A stretch of DNA of 64,000 nucleotides from Paracoccus spongiarum. Its GTDB lineage: Bacteria > Pseudomonadota > Alphaproteobacteria > Rhodobacterales > Rhodobacteraceae. Made by a program: the position numbers and the translations under genes. Positions 50,586-63,063 of the stretch are shown here, one piece after another. Under the pieces are notes generated by a model. The model was not told the DNA's origin and did no database searches. It worked only from the letters and a program-made list of their open reading frames with translations. The stretch covers positions 98,780 through 162,779 of the forward strand of contig NZ_JAVAMQ010000010.1 in NCBI RefSeq assembly GCF_030732095.1, read 5' to 3'. The stretch's first letter is position 1. Every line of letters starts with the position of its first letter.

Positions 50586-51470
50586 ATGTTCCGAACGTCC
50601 TGCCTGGCGCTTTTTCTGGGGCTTCTGGTGCTTTGTGCGGGGCCCGGCCCGGCGCAGGAACCGCCGTTGTCGGCGCCCGTTCCCAAGGCCGGCCCGAAGG
50701 CCGGGCAGGTCGATCTGCGGCTGTGGCGGGTGCGGCGGCTGGCCGAGCTGATGCCCATCCTGCGTGACGAGGCGCTGGCCGAGGCGCGGACCATGCTGGA
50801 CACCCTGCGCGATGGTGGCGCGGGGATTGGCTGGCTGGACAGCGTCGCCCGCATCCATGAGCCGGCGCGGCTGGAGGCGCTGTTTCGCGCCGCGCTGCGG
50901 CGTCCGGCCGCGGGTGTGCCGGAGGCGCGCCTTCAGGCGGCACTTGATTTCTACGAGACTGATCTGGGCCGGCGGCTGGTCGGTCTCGAGACGACGGCGC
51001 GGCGGGCGATGCTTGATCCCGATGCCGAGGCGCTGGCGCGCGAGGCTTTCGCGACCGCGGCCAGCCGGAACGATCCGCGCGTCGGACGGATCGGACGCCT
51101 GATCGAGGAGGCCGACCTGATCGGCCCGAACGTCGCCGGTGGCCTGAACGCGGCTGTGGCCTTTTCGCGCGGATTTTCGGACGGGGGCGGTTTCGACATG
51201 CCGATGACCGAGGACCAGATGCTGGCCGATGCCTGGTCGCAGGAGGCCGAGATCCGGGCCGCCACCCTTGGCTGGATGGAGGCCTATCTCATGTTGGCCT
51301 ATTCGCCGCTGAGCGATGCCGAACTGGATCGCTACATCGGGTTTGCCGGCTCCCCCGAGGGGCAGGCGTTGTCGGCCCTGCTGTTCGAGGGCTTCGACGC
51401 GATCTTTCTGCAGACCTCGCGCGACCTTGGCCTTGCGGCAGCGGCGCAGATGCAGGGGAGCGAGCTTTGA
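50586..51470 (+). CDS. DUF2059-type exported protein (trgA position)
   Basis: 294 residues from ATG 50586: signal peptide (MFRTSCLALFLGLLVLCAGP, then GPAQ), helical body, and a C-terminal DUF2059 region (YSPLSDAELDRYIGFAGSPE). It overlaps the TrgB-like gene by TTGA. In Rhodobacter sphaeroides the order trgA-trgB-cysK is a tellurite resistance locus, and this gene occupies the trgA place. Whether it is a true TrgA orthologue was not tested. Confidence 0.8.
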   Translation: MFRTSCLALFLGLLVLCAGPGPAQEPPLSAPVPKAGPKAGQVDLRLWRVRRLAELMPILRDEALAEARTMLDTLRDGGAGIGWLDSVARIHEPARLEALFRAALRRPAAGVPEARLQAALDFYETDLGRRLVGLETTARRAMLDPDAEALAREAFATAASRNDPRVGRIGRLIEEADLIGPNVAGGLNAAVAFSRGFSDGGGFDMPMTEDQMLADAWSQEAEIRAATLGWMEAYLMLAYSPLSDAELDRYIGFAGSPEGQALSALLFEGFDAIFLQTSRDLGLAAAAQMQGSEL

Positions 51471-52555
51471 GCCGCCGGGTGCTGCTGGCCGGGCCGCTGG
51501 CCGATCCGCGCATGATGGCCGCGATCGGGCTGAGGCCTGGAGAGGCTGGGCGGCGGCTGGCGGGCGGCCTGCATGGCGGGCGGATGGCGGGCATCGAGGC
51601 TGGCGGCTGGCCGGTCCTGAGCGCGCAGGGCGCGGGCATCATGGCGGTGCCGGTCCCGGCCACGCCGCGGCTGAGCCGATATGCGGCGGTCATGGGGCTT
51701 GCGATGGTCGAGACCGAGGCGGGCCCCCTGCTGGGCGTGCAGCCCGGCGGGGCATCGGAGGCAGCGGACGCCTCGGGCTGGCAGGGCGATCTGGCGGCGG
51801 GCATCGCCGCAGAGCTTCTGGACGCGCCCGAGGACACCGATCCGGCCACGCTTGCCGCGCGCCTGCCGATGATCGGCGTCTGGGTGCAAAGCCGGATGCG
51901 GGCGGCGGCGGGTCCGGTCTCGGGGGGCGACCTGGTCGCGCGGCGCGGCGCGGGCGATGTTCTTTGCCATGACCGCCGGACGCCCTTTGCCGGCTATTTT
52001 GCCGTCGAGACCTGGGATCTGTCGCACCGCACCCATGAGGGCGGCTTTTCGGCGCGGGTGCGGCGCGAGGGCTTCGTGATGGGCGATGCGGTCGTCGTGC
52101 TGCCCTGGGATCCGCAGCGCGACCGGGTGCTGCTGATCGAGCAGTTCCGCTTTGCGCCGGCGCTGCGCCACGATCCGCAGCCCTGGCTGCTGGAGCCGAT
52201 CGCCGGCCGGATCGACGCCGGCGAGACCGTCGAGGACGCTGCCCGGCGCGAGGCGCTGGAAGAGGCCGATCTGCGCCTTGGCCGGATGTTCCCCGCGGTG
52301 AATCACTATCCCAGCCCCGGCGCGATCACCGAATACCTCCATCTCTTCGTGGGCGCGGCGGACCTGCCGGATGGCAGCGTGGGCATTCACGGGCTGGACG
52401 GCGAGGCCGAGGATATCCGCGGCCATCTTGTGACGCGCGCGCGGCTTTCGCGGATGGTCCGGGACGGGCAGATCAGCAACGGCCCGTTGGCGATGCTGTC
52501 CCTGTGGCTGGACCTGCGCGCCGACGAGATGGCGCGGGAACTGGCGGGATCGTGA
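51467..52555 (+). CDS. trgB: NUDIX hydrolase, TrgB-like
   Basis: 362 residues from TTG 51467, overlapping the previous stop. The NUDIX box is in the C-terminal half: GRIDAGETVEDAARREALEE. The core around it (LLIEQFRFAPALRH, NHYPSPGAITEYLHLFVG) is that of ADP-ribose pyrophosphatases. The N-terminal 180 residues are a separate gamma-glutamylcyclotransferase-like part (VLLAGPLADPRM). Matches the plan of TrgB, linked to tellurite resistance in Rhodobacter. Confidence 0.85.
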   Translation: MSRRVLLAGPLADPRMMAAIGLRPGEAGRRLAGGLHGGRMAGIEAGGWPVLSAQGAGIMAVPVPATPRLSRYAAVMGLAMVETEAGPLLGVQPGGASEAADASGWQGDLAAGIAAELLDAPEDTDPATLAARLPMIGVWVQSRMRAAAGPVSGGDLVARRGAGDVLCHDRRTPFAGYFAVETWDLSHRTHEGGFSARVRREGFVMGDAVVVLPWDPQRDRVLLIEQFRFAPALRHDPQPWLLEPIAGRIDAGETVEDAARREALEEADLRLGRMFPAVNHYPSPGAITEYLHLFVGAADLPDGSVGIHGLDGEAEDIRGHLVTRARLSRMVRDGQISNGPLAMLSLWLDLRADEMARELAGS

Positions 52556-52649
52556 GCCCGGGTGCCGGGCGGGGCGGGCTTGCCCCCACGGGCAGGCAAT
52601 GTGTAGGTATTCGGGAAACTGAAACCATCCCGAGGGAGGGCCGGTCGCG

Positions 52650-53681
52650 ATGCGAATCTGTTCTGATCTGGCCGACGCGATCGGCAACACGCCGCTGATC
52701 CGGCTGAACCGCGCCAGCGAGATGACCGGCTGCGAGATCCTCGGCAAGGCGGAATTCCTCAACCCCGGGCAGTCGGTCAAGGATCGTGCCGCCCTTTACA
52801 TCATCCGCGATGCCGTCGCGCGCGGCGCGCTGAAGCCCGGCGGCACGATCGTCGAGGGGACGGCGGGCAATACCGGGATCGGTCTGGCCCTGGTGGGCGG
52901 CTCGCTGGGCTTCCGGTCGGTCATCGTCATCCCCGAGACGCAGAGCCAGGAAAAGAAGGACATGCTGCGCCTTGCCGGTGCAACCCTCGTCGAGGTGCCG
53001 GCCGCGCCCTATCGCAATCCCAACAACTATGTGCGCTATTCGGGCCGACTGGCCGAGGCGCTTGCGCTGACCGAACCGAACGGCGCCGTCTGGGCCAACC
53101 AGTTCGACAATGTCGCGAACCGGCAGGCGCATCTGGAAACCACCGGCCCCGAGATATGGGATCAGACCGGCGGGCGGGTCGACGGCTTCGTCTGCGCGGT
53201 GGGCTCGGGCGGAACGCTGGCCGGGGTGGCGATGGCGCTGCAGCCGCGTGGCGTCAGGATCGGGCTGGCCGATCCCGAGGGGGCGGCACTGCATTCCTTC
53301 TACACCACCGGGGAATTCGACGCCCCCGGCACCTCGATCACCGAGGGCATCGGGCAGGGGCGCATCACCGCCAACCTCGAGGGCTTCACCCCCGATTTCA
53401 GCTGGCGCATTCCCGACAGCGAGGCGCTGCCGATCGTGTTCGACCTGCTTGAACACGAGGGGTTGTGCCTTGGCGGGTCATCGGGGATCAATGTCGCCGG
53501 CGCGATCCACATGGCGCGCGAGATGGGGCCGGGCCACACCATCGTCACCATCCTCTGCGATTACGGCAACCGCTATCAGACCAAGCTGTTCAACCCCGAT
53601 TTCCTGCGCGCCAAGGGCTTGCCGGTGCCCGGCTGGATGACGCGCGAAGCCCCGGACCTGCCCGAAGTCTTCGAGGACTGA
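52650..53681 (+). CDS. cysK: Cysteine synthase (O-acetylserine sulfhydrylase)
   Basis: 343 residues. Lys44 in NPGQSVKDRAA binds PLP, and VEGTAGNTGIGLALV and GSGGTLAGVA hold the phosphate. It makes cysteine from O-acetylserine and sulfide. A repeated association of cysK with trgAB supports the tellurite/sulfur link. ATG 52650 lies 94 bp after the TrgB-like gene, preceded by GAGGGAGGG. Confidence 0.9.
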   Translation: MRICSDLADAIGNTPLIRLNRASEMTGCEILGKAEFLNPGQSVKDRAALYIIRDAVARGALKPGGTIVEGTAGNTGIGLALVGGSLGFRSVIVIPETQSQEKKDMLRLAGATLVEVPAAPYRNPNNYVRYSGRLAEALALTEPNGAVWANQFDNVANRQAHLETTGPEIWDQTGGRVDGFVCAVGSGGTLAGVAMALQPRGVRIGLADPEGAALHSFYTTGEFDAPGTSITEGIGQGRITANLEGFTPDFSWRIPDSEALPIVFDLLEHEGLCLGGSSGINVAGAIHMAREMGPGHTIVTILCDYGNRYQTKLFNPDFLRAKGLPVPGWMTREAPDLPEVFED

Positions 53682-53687
53682 CAGCCC

Positions 53688-56165
53688 ATGTTTCGATCCC
53701 TTTTCGCCGTCATCCTGACGGTCCTTCTGCTTTTTGCCGCGCCGCTGGCCGCGCAGGACAGCGATGCCCCGGACTATCAGGCCTGGGAACGCGTCGCGAC
53801 CATGGCCGAGGATGTTGTCGAGGAGGCGGGCGTCGACAGCCAGCGCCTGACGGCAATGCGTGACAGGCTGGTCGAATGGCGCAGCCGCTTTCAGGCGGCG
53901 CAGAACATCAATGGCAGCCGCATCGCGACGGTGAAGGACCAGATCGACGCGCTGGGGCCCGCGCCCGCCGAGGGCGAGACCGAGGACGCCGATCTGGCCG
54001 CTCGGCGTGCCGAGTTGAACGAGCTGCTGTCGACCCTGCAGGCCCCGCGACTGCAGGCGGTCGAGGCGTTCAGCCGGGCCGATGCCCTGATCAAGCGGGT
54101 CGACGAACTGACCGCCGCGCTGCAGGCGCTGCAGCTTGCGCGGCTGTCGCCTTCGCCCCTCTTGCCGTCGAGCTGGACGGTGGCGGCCAGCGACGGGCTG
54201 AAGCTGGCCGATGGTGTCGCCGCCGAGGTCGGGCAATTGGCCGACAGCGCCGAATGGCCCCAGCTGCGGCCCCGCCTGCCGCATGTCGCGGGCTATCTTC
54301 TGGCCGCGCTGGTGCTGCTGACCTTCGGGCGGATCTGGGTCGAATCGCTGCCCTCGCGGCTGTCGGCACGGGCCTCGGACTACTCGCGCGCCGTCGTGGC
54401 CTTCATCGTCTCGCTTGCCCAGATCGCGATTCCGATGATCGGGGTCTACCTGGCGATCAGCGCGATCAAGGCCACCGGGCTTGCAGGGCAATGGACCACG
54501 CCGTTCCTGGATGCGCTGCCGCGCGCCGGGGTGATCCTGTTCGGCGGCGCCTGGATGGCGCGGCAGATGTTCCCGCGCCACGCCATCACCTACGACACGC
54601 TGGACATGGCGGACGGCGCGCGCAACAAGGCCCGGCGCATGGTCAACACGCTTTCGGTGATCTTTGCGGTCCACCATGTGTTGTCGCGGGCCGCCCTGCC
54701 GCTGTCGGGCCTTTACGAACGCATCGGCGATCGCGTGACCCGCGTGCCGATGGACCTGGCGGATGCGACCATCTCGGTCGGTCACTACGTCATCCTGATC
54801 CTTGCGGCGGTGGCGCTGTTCCGGCTGGGCAAGGCGCTGCGCAGCCTGAAAGGCGCGGGCGAAGGCCGCAACCTGGCCTATCGCCACCGGATCCTGGCGG
54901 TCGCCGGGCTGCTGGTTCGCATCGTCGCCGTCGTGGCGCTGCTGGTCGGGGCGGTCGGCTTCGTCAACTTCGCCAACATGCTGATCTGGCCCAGCATCCT
55001 GACCCTGGCACTGGTCTGCCTGCTGATCCTGTTGCAGGATTTCATCGCCGACGTCTTCAACATGATGATGCGCGGCAAGGAAGGCGCGCGCGAGGGGCTG
55101 GCCCCGCTGCTGATCGGGTTTCTGCTGATCCTCGCCTCGATCCCGCTGTTCATGCTGATCTGGGGCGCGCGCGAAACCGATCTGTCCGAGATCTGGACGA
55201 CCTTCTCGAACGGCATCAGCCTGGGCGGGGTGACCATCTCGCCGGGCGGCGTGGTCACATTCCTGATCGTCTTCGGCATCGGCTATTTCGTCACCCGCGC
55301 CATCCAGGGCGTGTTCCGCGGCTCGATCCTGCCCAAGACGCGGCTGGATGCGGGCGGCCAGAACGCGGTCGTGTCGGGGCTGGGCTATCTCGGCGTGGTC
55401 GTCGCGGTGCTGCTGGCGATCACCTCGGCGGGCATCGACCTCAGTTCGCTGGCGATCGTCGCGGGCGCACTGTCGCTGGGCATCGGCTTCGGGATGCAGA
55501 ACATCGTCTCGAATTTCGTGTCGGGGATCATCCTGCTGATCGAGCGTCCGGTCAGCGTCGGCGACTGGATCAGCGCGGGCGGCCAGCAGGGCATCGTCAA
55601 GCGCATCTCGGTGCGCTCGACCCAGGTCGAGACCTTCGACAAGACCGAGGTGATCGTGCCCAACAGCGACCTGATCAGCCAGCCGGTCATCAACTGGACC
55701 CGGCACAACAAGGTCGGCCGGATCATCATCCCGGTCGGCGTGGCCTATGGCAGCGACACCCGCAAGGTCGAACGCATCCTGCGCGAGATCATCGACGACC
55801 AGCCCACCGTGACGCTGGACCCGGCGCCCGCGGTGCTGTTCCGCGGCTTCGGGGCCGATGCGCTGGACTTCGAGATCCGGGCCGTGTTGTCCGACGTGAC
55901 CGGCGGGCTGGGCGTGACATCCGAGGTCTGCCACCAGATCGCCGAACGCTTTGCCGCCGAGAAGATCGAGATCCCCTTCGCGCAGCGCGACATCTGGCTG
56001 CGCAACCCCGAGGCGCTGCGGGCCGCGCCCGGGCCCGACGGCGACATTCCCGACCACCGCCCCGACGATCGGCCCGCCCAACCGCCGCGCAACGACCCGC
56101 GCATCGCCTTCGACGGTGCCGAGACGGGGCTGCCGGATGCGGATGGCGATGGCGGGGACCGCTAG
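53688..56165 (+). CDS. DUF3772/MscS-type mechanosensitive channel
   Basis: 825 residues. Signal peptide to about residue 23, periplasmic coiled DUF3772 region at about 30-190, then many transmembrane helices. The MscS core is at about 560-760: SLAIVAGALSLGIGFGMQNI and NFVSGIILLIERPVSVGDWI, with VIVPNSDLISQPVINW in the beta domain. The tail after residue 775 is Pro/Asp-rich. It starts 6 bp after cysK and may share its transcript. Confidence 0.9.
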   Translation: MFRSLFAVILTVLLLFAAPLAAQDSDAPDYQAWERVATMAEDVVEEAGVDSQRLTAMRDRLVEWRSRFQAAQNINGSRIATVKDQIDALGPAPAEGETEDADLAARRAELNELLSTLQAPRLQAVEAFSRADALIKRVDELTAALQALQLARLSPSPLLPSSWTVAASDGLKLADGVAAEVGQLADSAEWPQLRPRLPHVAGYLLAALVLLTFGRIWVESLPSRLSARASDYSRAVVAFIVSLAQIAIPMIGVYLAISAIKATGLAGQWTTPFLDALPRAGVILFGGAWMARQMFPRHAITYDTLDMADGARNKARRMVNTLSVIFAVHHVLSRAALPLSGLYERIGDRVTRVPMDLADATISVGHYVILILAAVALFRLGKALRSLKGAGEGRNLAYRHRILAVAGLLVRIVAVVALLVGAVGFVNFANMLIWPSILTLALVCLLILLQDFIADVFNMMMRGKEGAREGLAPLLIGFLLILASIPLFMLIWGARETDLSEIWTTFSNGISLGGVTISPGGVVTFLIVFGIGYFVTRAIQGVFRGSILPKTRLDAGGQNAVVSGLGYLGVVVAVLLAITSAGIDLSSLAIVAGALSLGIGFGMQNIVSNFVSGIILLIERPVSVGDWISAGGQQGIVKRISVRSTQVETFDKTEVIVPNSDLISQPVINWTRHNKVGRIIIPVGVAYGSDTRKVERILREIIDDQPTVTLDPAPAVLFRGFGADALDFEIRAVLSDVTGGLGVTSEVCHQIAERFAAEKIEIPFAQRDIWLRNPEALRAAPGPDGDIPDHRPDDRPAQPPRNDPRIAFDGAETGLPDADGDGGDR

Positions 56166-56186
56166 GCGGGCCACGGCCCGCCCGGA

Positions 56187-57284
56187 TCAGGCGGCCAGCG
56201 AGGGCGGCGGGGCCGGCTGGTCGTCGCTGCTGCCATCGTCGGGCAGTCCTTCGCGCGACAGCATGACCGCGACCGGGCGCAGCCAGGGGATATGCGCGCA
56301 CACGATCATCAGCGCCACCATGATCGGCACCGCGAGGAACATCCCCGGAATGCCCCAGACCGCGCCCCAGAAGGCCAGGCTGAGGATGATGCCGAAGCTG
56401 GACAGGCGCAGCGTCTGGCCCAGCAGCATCGGGTCAAGCACATTGCCTATCACGAACTGGACCATCGTGCAGGCGGCGCCGACCAGCAGCGTCAGGGTGG
56501 TGTCGCCGCTGAGCACGAAGACCAGCAGGACCGTGATCCCGGTCGCGATGATCGAGCCCACCGAGGGGATGAAGTTCAGCACGAAGGTCAGCAGCGCGAC
56601 CGGCCCGCCCAGTTCCAGCCCGGCGATGCGGAAGATCGCCCAGACGGCGGCGGCGGTCACCGCGCTGACCCCGGCCTTGACCACCAGATAGCGGTTCACC
56701 CGGTGCATGATCGAGGAGATGATGCGGCGCACCTGCACGGCCTTGCCGGCGTCCTCGGTCAGCCGCTCGACCTTGGCGGGAAACCAGACCTGTTCGGCGA
56801 ACATGAAGCCCACGAACAGGATCACCAGCACGCTGCCCTGCAGGATGCCCGTGGCCTGTCCGGCCAGCGACCGGATCCAGCCGGTGATGTTGACGTTCGA
56901 GATCGCGGTCAGCAGCCGTTCCTGCGCCTCGGGGCCAAGCCATTCGGTCAGGCTGGGCAGCGCCGCCTGGGCCTGTTCGGCATAGGCGATCGCCGTCACC
57001 ACCACCTCGTTGACCTGCGACACGATGGTGGTCGAGATCCACAGGATCCCCAGCGCGATGCCGATCAGCGCCAGCGTCGTGGCCAGCCAGTTCGGCACCT
57101 TCAGCCGCGACGAGATCGCGAAGATCGCGTCCGAGGTCAGCGAGAACAGGATGATCGCGATGGCCAGCGAGATCAGGATGAAGCGCGCCTGCACCAGCAT
57201 GAACAGCAGAAGCGCGAAGGCGATGATGCCCAGAAATCCTGTCTGCAGCCGTTCGCGCAGTACCGATTCACCCGATCCGTCCAA
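56187..57284 (-). CDS. AI-2E family transporter
   Basis: 365 residues with about eight hydrophobic segments. FVLNFIPSVGSIIATGITVL and LAFWGAVWGIPGMFLAVPIM are the family signatures. Members export diverse compounds or act as Na+/H+ antiporters, and only some move autoinducer-2. The cytosolic tail is Asp/Pro-rich. Convergent with the MscS gene (21 bp), and located downstream of gyrA on the same strand. Confidence 0.88.
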   Translation of the reverse strand: MDGSGESVLRERLQTGFLGIIAFALLLFMLVQARFILISLAIAIILFSLTSDAIFAISSRLKVPNWLATTLALIGIALGILWISTTIVSQVNEVVVTAIAYAEQAQAALPSLTEWLGPEAQERLLTAISNVNITGWIRSLAGQATGILQGSVLVILFVGFMFAEQVWFPAKVERLTEDAGKAVQVRRIISSIMHRVNRYLVVKAGVSAVTAAAVWAIFRIAGLELGGPVALLTFVLNFIPSVGSIIATGITVLLVFVLSGDTTLTLLVGAACTMVQFVIGNVLDPMLLGQTLRLSSFGIILSLAFWGAVWGIPGMFLAVPIMVALMIVCAHIPWLRPVAVMLSREGLPDDGSSDDQPAPPPSLAA

Positions 57285-57346
57285 TGCCTGACCTGCCTTC
57301 GTGCCGATGATGCGGGGCCGAGCATAGCCCGACCCCCGCGCCGACG

Positions 57347-60136
<2,790 letters not shown>

Positions 60137-60200
60137 GGGATTTCCTCAACATCTTGTTGAGCTTCGGTATAGCCGACCGCCTTGGTGGGGGCAATCTTGT

Positions 60201-60226
60201 GCCCGGCTTTTTCGGCCCTGCCGGGC
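60201..60226 (-). terminator. Hairpin just after dsbB
   Basis: GCCCGGC (60201-60207) pairs with GCCGGGC (60220-60226) two bases beyond the dsbB stop. There is an A/T run only in the loop and no T-tail on the minus strand, so termination is possible but not certain. Confidence 0.4.
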
Positions 60227-60227
60227 C

Positions 60228-60695
60228 TCAGCGGGCGCGCGTCGCGGCCAGTCCCCAGAGGCTGGCCAGCACCGCCGAGCAGAGCGCGTTCCAGCCCGCC
60301 ATCGACAGGCCCAGGAGGCTCCAGGCGATCTCGTCGCAGCGCACCACCGGCGCGGCGTTCAGACGCTCGGTCAGGTCCTGCAGGGACATCCGCGCCACAT
60401 CGCCCACACCACCCGAACAATGCGAGGGGCCGGCCCACCAGGCCTGCTCGACGCCCACGTGATACAGCGCAAGCCCCGCCGCCGCGCCTGCCGCGACCAT
60501 GCCCAGCATCGCCAGCGCCCGCACCCGTCCGGTCAGCCAGACCAGGCCTGCGACGACCACCGCCGCGACATGCGGCCAGCGTTGCAGGATGCACAATTCG
60601 CAGGGCGCATAGCCGGCCGCCTGAAACCCGAGGGCGGCGATCAGCAAGCCGGCCGATCCGGCCCCGGCCAGCAATGCGAGACGCCGCGCGGTCAC
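60228..60695 (-). CDS. dsbB: Disulfide bond formation protein DsbB
   Basis: 155 residues, four transmembrane helices. Cys32-Cys35 (PCELCILQRWPH) and Cys93/Cys120 are the two periplasmic redox pairs that pass electrons from DsbA to ubiquinone. The GTG start at 60695 overlaps the stop of the YqaA-like gene (GTGA), showing coupling. Confidence 0.9.
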   Translation of the reverse strand: MTARRLALLAGAGSAGLLIAALGFQAAGYAPCELCILQRWPHVAAVVVAGLVWLTGRVRALAMLGMVAAGAAAGLALYHVGVEQAWWAGPSHCSGGVGDVARMSLQDLTERLNAAPVVRCDEIAWSLLGLSMAGWNALCSAVLASLWGLAATRAR

Positions 60696-61270
60696 AGCAG
60701 CCTCAGCGCGGCGAAGCCGCCGATCAGCGCCGCCATGAACAGCGTGAACACCAGCCCCAGCCGGCGTTCGATGAAGTCGCGGATCGGCGGGCCAAAGCGC
60801 CACAGCAGCCCCGCCACGATGAAGAACCGCGCCGCCCGGCCGATCACCGAGGTCAGCACGAACAGCGGCAGCGACATGCCCACGCCGCCCGAGAAGATCG
60901 TGATGACCTTGAAGGGAAAGGGGGTCAGCGCCGCGAACAGCACCGCCCATCCGCCATATTCCGAGAAGCGGGCGGCAAGCTGGTCGAAGGCCGCGTGCTT
61001 GCCATAGGCCGTCAGCACCCACTGGCCGACCGTGTCCATCAGCGCCGCCCCGATCCAGTAGCCCAGCAACGCGCCCAGGACCGAGCCCACGGTTGCCACC
61101 AGCGCCACGGCCATCGCCCGTGCGCGCCGGGCCAGCACCATCGGGATCATCAGCACGTCAGGCGGGATCGGAAAGACCGAGCTTTCGATGAAGCTGACCC
61201 CGAACAGGGCCGACATCGAGTGGCGGTGCCCGGCAAGCCCCATCGTCCAGTCGTAAAGCCTGCGCAGCAT
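60692..61270 (-). CDS. YqaA/DedA family membrane protein
   Basis: 192 residues from ATG 61270. FGVSFIESSVFPIPPDVLMI, GYWIGAAL and ALTPFPFKVITIFSGGVGM are typical of the SNARE-associated/DedA superfamily (YqaA branch). Lipid scrambling or transport is proposed for relatives. It precedes dsbB in a two-gene operon. An upstream in-frame start would add only 20 unconserved residues. Confidence 0.88.
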   Translation of the reverse strand: MLRRLYDWTMGLAGHRHSMSALFGVSFIESSVFPIPPDVLMIPMVLARRARAMAVALVATVGSVLGALLGYWIGAALMDTVGQWVLTAYGKHAAFDQLAARFSEYGGWAVLFAALTPFPFKVITIFSGGVGMSLPLFVLTSVIGRAARFFIVAGLLWRFGPPIRDFIERRLGLVFTLFMAALIGGFAALRLL

Positions 61271-61467
61271 CACCGCCCCTTCGTCATGTCGCCGCCGTGG
61301 ATGGACCGGCGATTTTGCCGGGTCAAGCATCTTGCGTTGCCGTCGCGACGCTGTGATGATTTCATCCGCAATGGCACGCCCGGATGGGCGGTGGCCAGGA
61401 TGCTGGCGACAACGCGTCTGCGCCGGGTGGCAGCGCGCAATCCATGTTTTGCGGAGGAATGCAAGGG

Positions 61468-62319
61468 ATGCAGTGGCGGGGCAGGCGCGGAAGCAGCAAC
61501 ATCGAGGATCGGCGCGGGCGCAGTATCGCCGGCGCGGGCGGCATCGGCATCGTGGGCATGCTGGTGGTGCTGGCGGTCGGCTATTTCTTCGGCGTGGACA
61601 TCTCGCCGCTGGTGCAGGAACTGGATCAGGGTCAGCCCCAGCAGCAGGGCACCGTCGAGCTCAGCGAGCGCGACAAGCAATATGGCGAATTCGTCTCGGT
61701 CGTGCTGGCCGATACCGAAGAGGTGTGGGGCGCGGTCCTGCCGCAGCAGGCCGGCATGGACTATGTCAAGCCCAGCCTGGTGCTGTATCGCGGCCAGGTG
61801 CAGTCGGCCTGCGGCGGCGCCTCGGCGGCCATGGGGCCGTTCTACTGCCCGAATGACCGCAAGGTGTATCTGGACACCGACTTCTTCGACATGATGGAAA
61901 AGCGGATGGGGGCGGGGGGCGATTTTGCCTATGCCTATGTCATCGCGCATGAGATCGGCCACCATGTCCAGAACCTGACCGGGGTTCTGGGCCAGGTGAA
62001 TGCCGCGCGGTCGCGGTCCGGCGAGGCGCAGTCGAACCAGCTGTCGGTGCTGACCGAATTGCAGGCCGATTGCTATGCGGGCATCTGGGCGCGGGGCGCC
62101 GAGAAGATGTTCGGCACCCTCGACGAGGGCGACCTGCAAGAGGCGCAGCGGGCCGCGCAGGCGGTCGGCGACGACGTGATCCAGGCCAATGCCGGACGCA
62201 CGCCGATGCCCGACAGCTTTACCCACGGCAGCGCGGCGCAGCGGCAGGAATGGCTGATGCGCGGCTTCCGCTCGGGCGACATGGCGCAGTGCGACACCTT
62301 CCAGGCGGCGCGCGGCTGA
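61468..62319 (+). CDS. Neutral zinc metallopeptidase, YpfJ family
   Basis: 283 residues. The start MQWRGRRGSSNIEDRRG is the usual N-terminus. One transmembrane helix lies at about 28-47 (GIGIVGMLVVLAVGYFFGVD). The zinc site HEIGHH begins at residue 161, with the family's LTELQADCYAGIWA downstream (Glu as third ligand). Probably a membrane-anchored protease facing the periplasm. ATG 61468 is preferred to 61459 for spacing from GGAGG (61453-61457). Confidence 0.9.
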   Translation: MQWRGRRGSSNIEDRRGRSIAGAGGIGIVGMLVVLAVGYFFGVDISPLVQELDQGQPQQQGTVELSERDKQYGEFVSVVLADTEEVWGAVLPQQAGMDYVKPSLVLYRGQVQSACGGASAAMGPFYCPNDRKVYLDTDFFDMMEKRMGAGGDFAYAYVIAHEIGHHVQNLTGVLGQVNAARSRSGEAQSNQLSVLTELQADCYAGIWARGAEKMFGTLDEGDLQEAQRAAQAVGDDVIQANAGRTPMPDSFTHGSAAQRQEWLMRGFRSGDMAQCDTFQAARG

Positions 62320-62340
62320 GGGGCTGAACGGCCAAGGGGC

Positions 62341-62526
62341 TCAGCGCGGCAGGCGGACGGCGCGGCCTTCCTCCAGCCGCGCCCAGTCCGGCCACCAGCC
62401 CAGCCGTTCCAGCACGACGACCCCGATCGCCAGCGCGACGATCGCCAGCACCAGCCGGACGCGGCGCGCCGAGGGCGGGTTGCGGGCCCATTTCGACGCG
62501 CGCAGCAGCCAGATCAGGTTGTTCAT
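62341..62526 (-). CDS. Small hypothetical membrane protein
   Basis: 61 residues with one central hydrophobic helix (VRLVLAIVALAIGVVVLERL), a basic N-terminus and a WWPDW motif after it. No family name known. It is divergent from the START-domain gene. Confidence 0.65.
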   Translation of the reverse strand: MNNLIWLLRASKWARNPPSARRVRLVLAIVALAIGVVVLERLGWWPDWARLEEGRAVRLPR

Positions 62527-62595
62527 CGGGTGTTTGCCCTGCTATGTCCCGGGGCAGACATGCCATGCCGGCACGACCAGACTCAAGAGACCGCC

Positions 62596-63063
62596 TTGCC
62601 GCATCACCAGGACAGCCGAAACCTGCCCTATACCGCCCGCCAGATGTACGATCTTGTGGCGGATATCGAAAGTTATCCGCAGTTTCTACCGTGGAACAGC
62701 GCGGCGCGGGTGCGGGCGCGCACGCGGCGGGCGGACGGGGCCGAGGAGGTCGCGGCGGATCTGGTCATCAGCTTCAAGGTCTTCCGCGAACGCTTTGGCA
62801 GCCGCGTCGTGCTGTGGCCCGAGGACGACCGGGGGCGGCTGCGCATCGACACCGAATACCTCGACGGCCCGTTTCGCCACATGCGCAGCGGCTGGACCTT
62901 TGCAGACCGGCCCGAGGGCGGCTGTCACGTTGATTTCTTCGTTGATTTCGAGTTCCGCAACGCGATCCTGCAAAAGCTGATCGGGGTCGTCTTTCACGAG
63001 GCGATGTCGCGGATCGTGCGCGCCTTCGAGGATCGGGCGCGGGCACTGTACGGGCCGCGCTGA
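62596..63063 (+). CDS. COQ10/RatA-type START domain protein
   Basis: 155 residues from TTG 62596: SRNLPYTARQMYDLVADIES and YPQFLPWNSAARV match the coenzyme-Q-binding COQ10/polyketide-cyclase family, and GGCHVDFFVDFEFRN and FHEAMSRIVRAFEDRA complete it. In yeast COQ10 helps ubiquinone function, while the E. coli relative RatA was reported as a ribosome-binding toxin. The former is more likely here. An ATG at 62560 would add 12 residues not usual in the family. Confidence 0.87.
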   Translation: MPHHQDSRNLPYTARQMYDLVADIESYPQFLPWNSAARVRARTRRADGAEEVAADLVISFKVFRERFGSRVVLWPEDDRGRLRIDTEYLDGPFRHMRSGWTFADRPEGGCHVDFFVDFEFRNAILQKLIGVVFHEAMSRIVRAFEDRARALYGPR

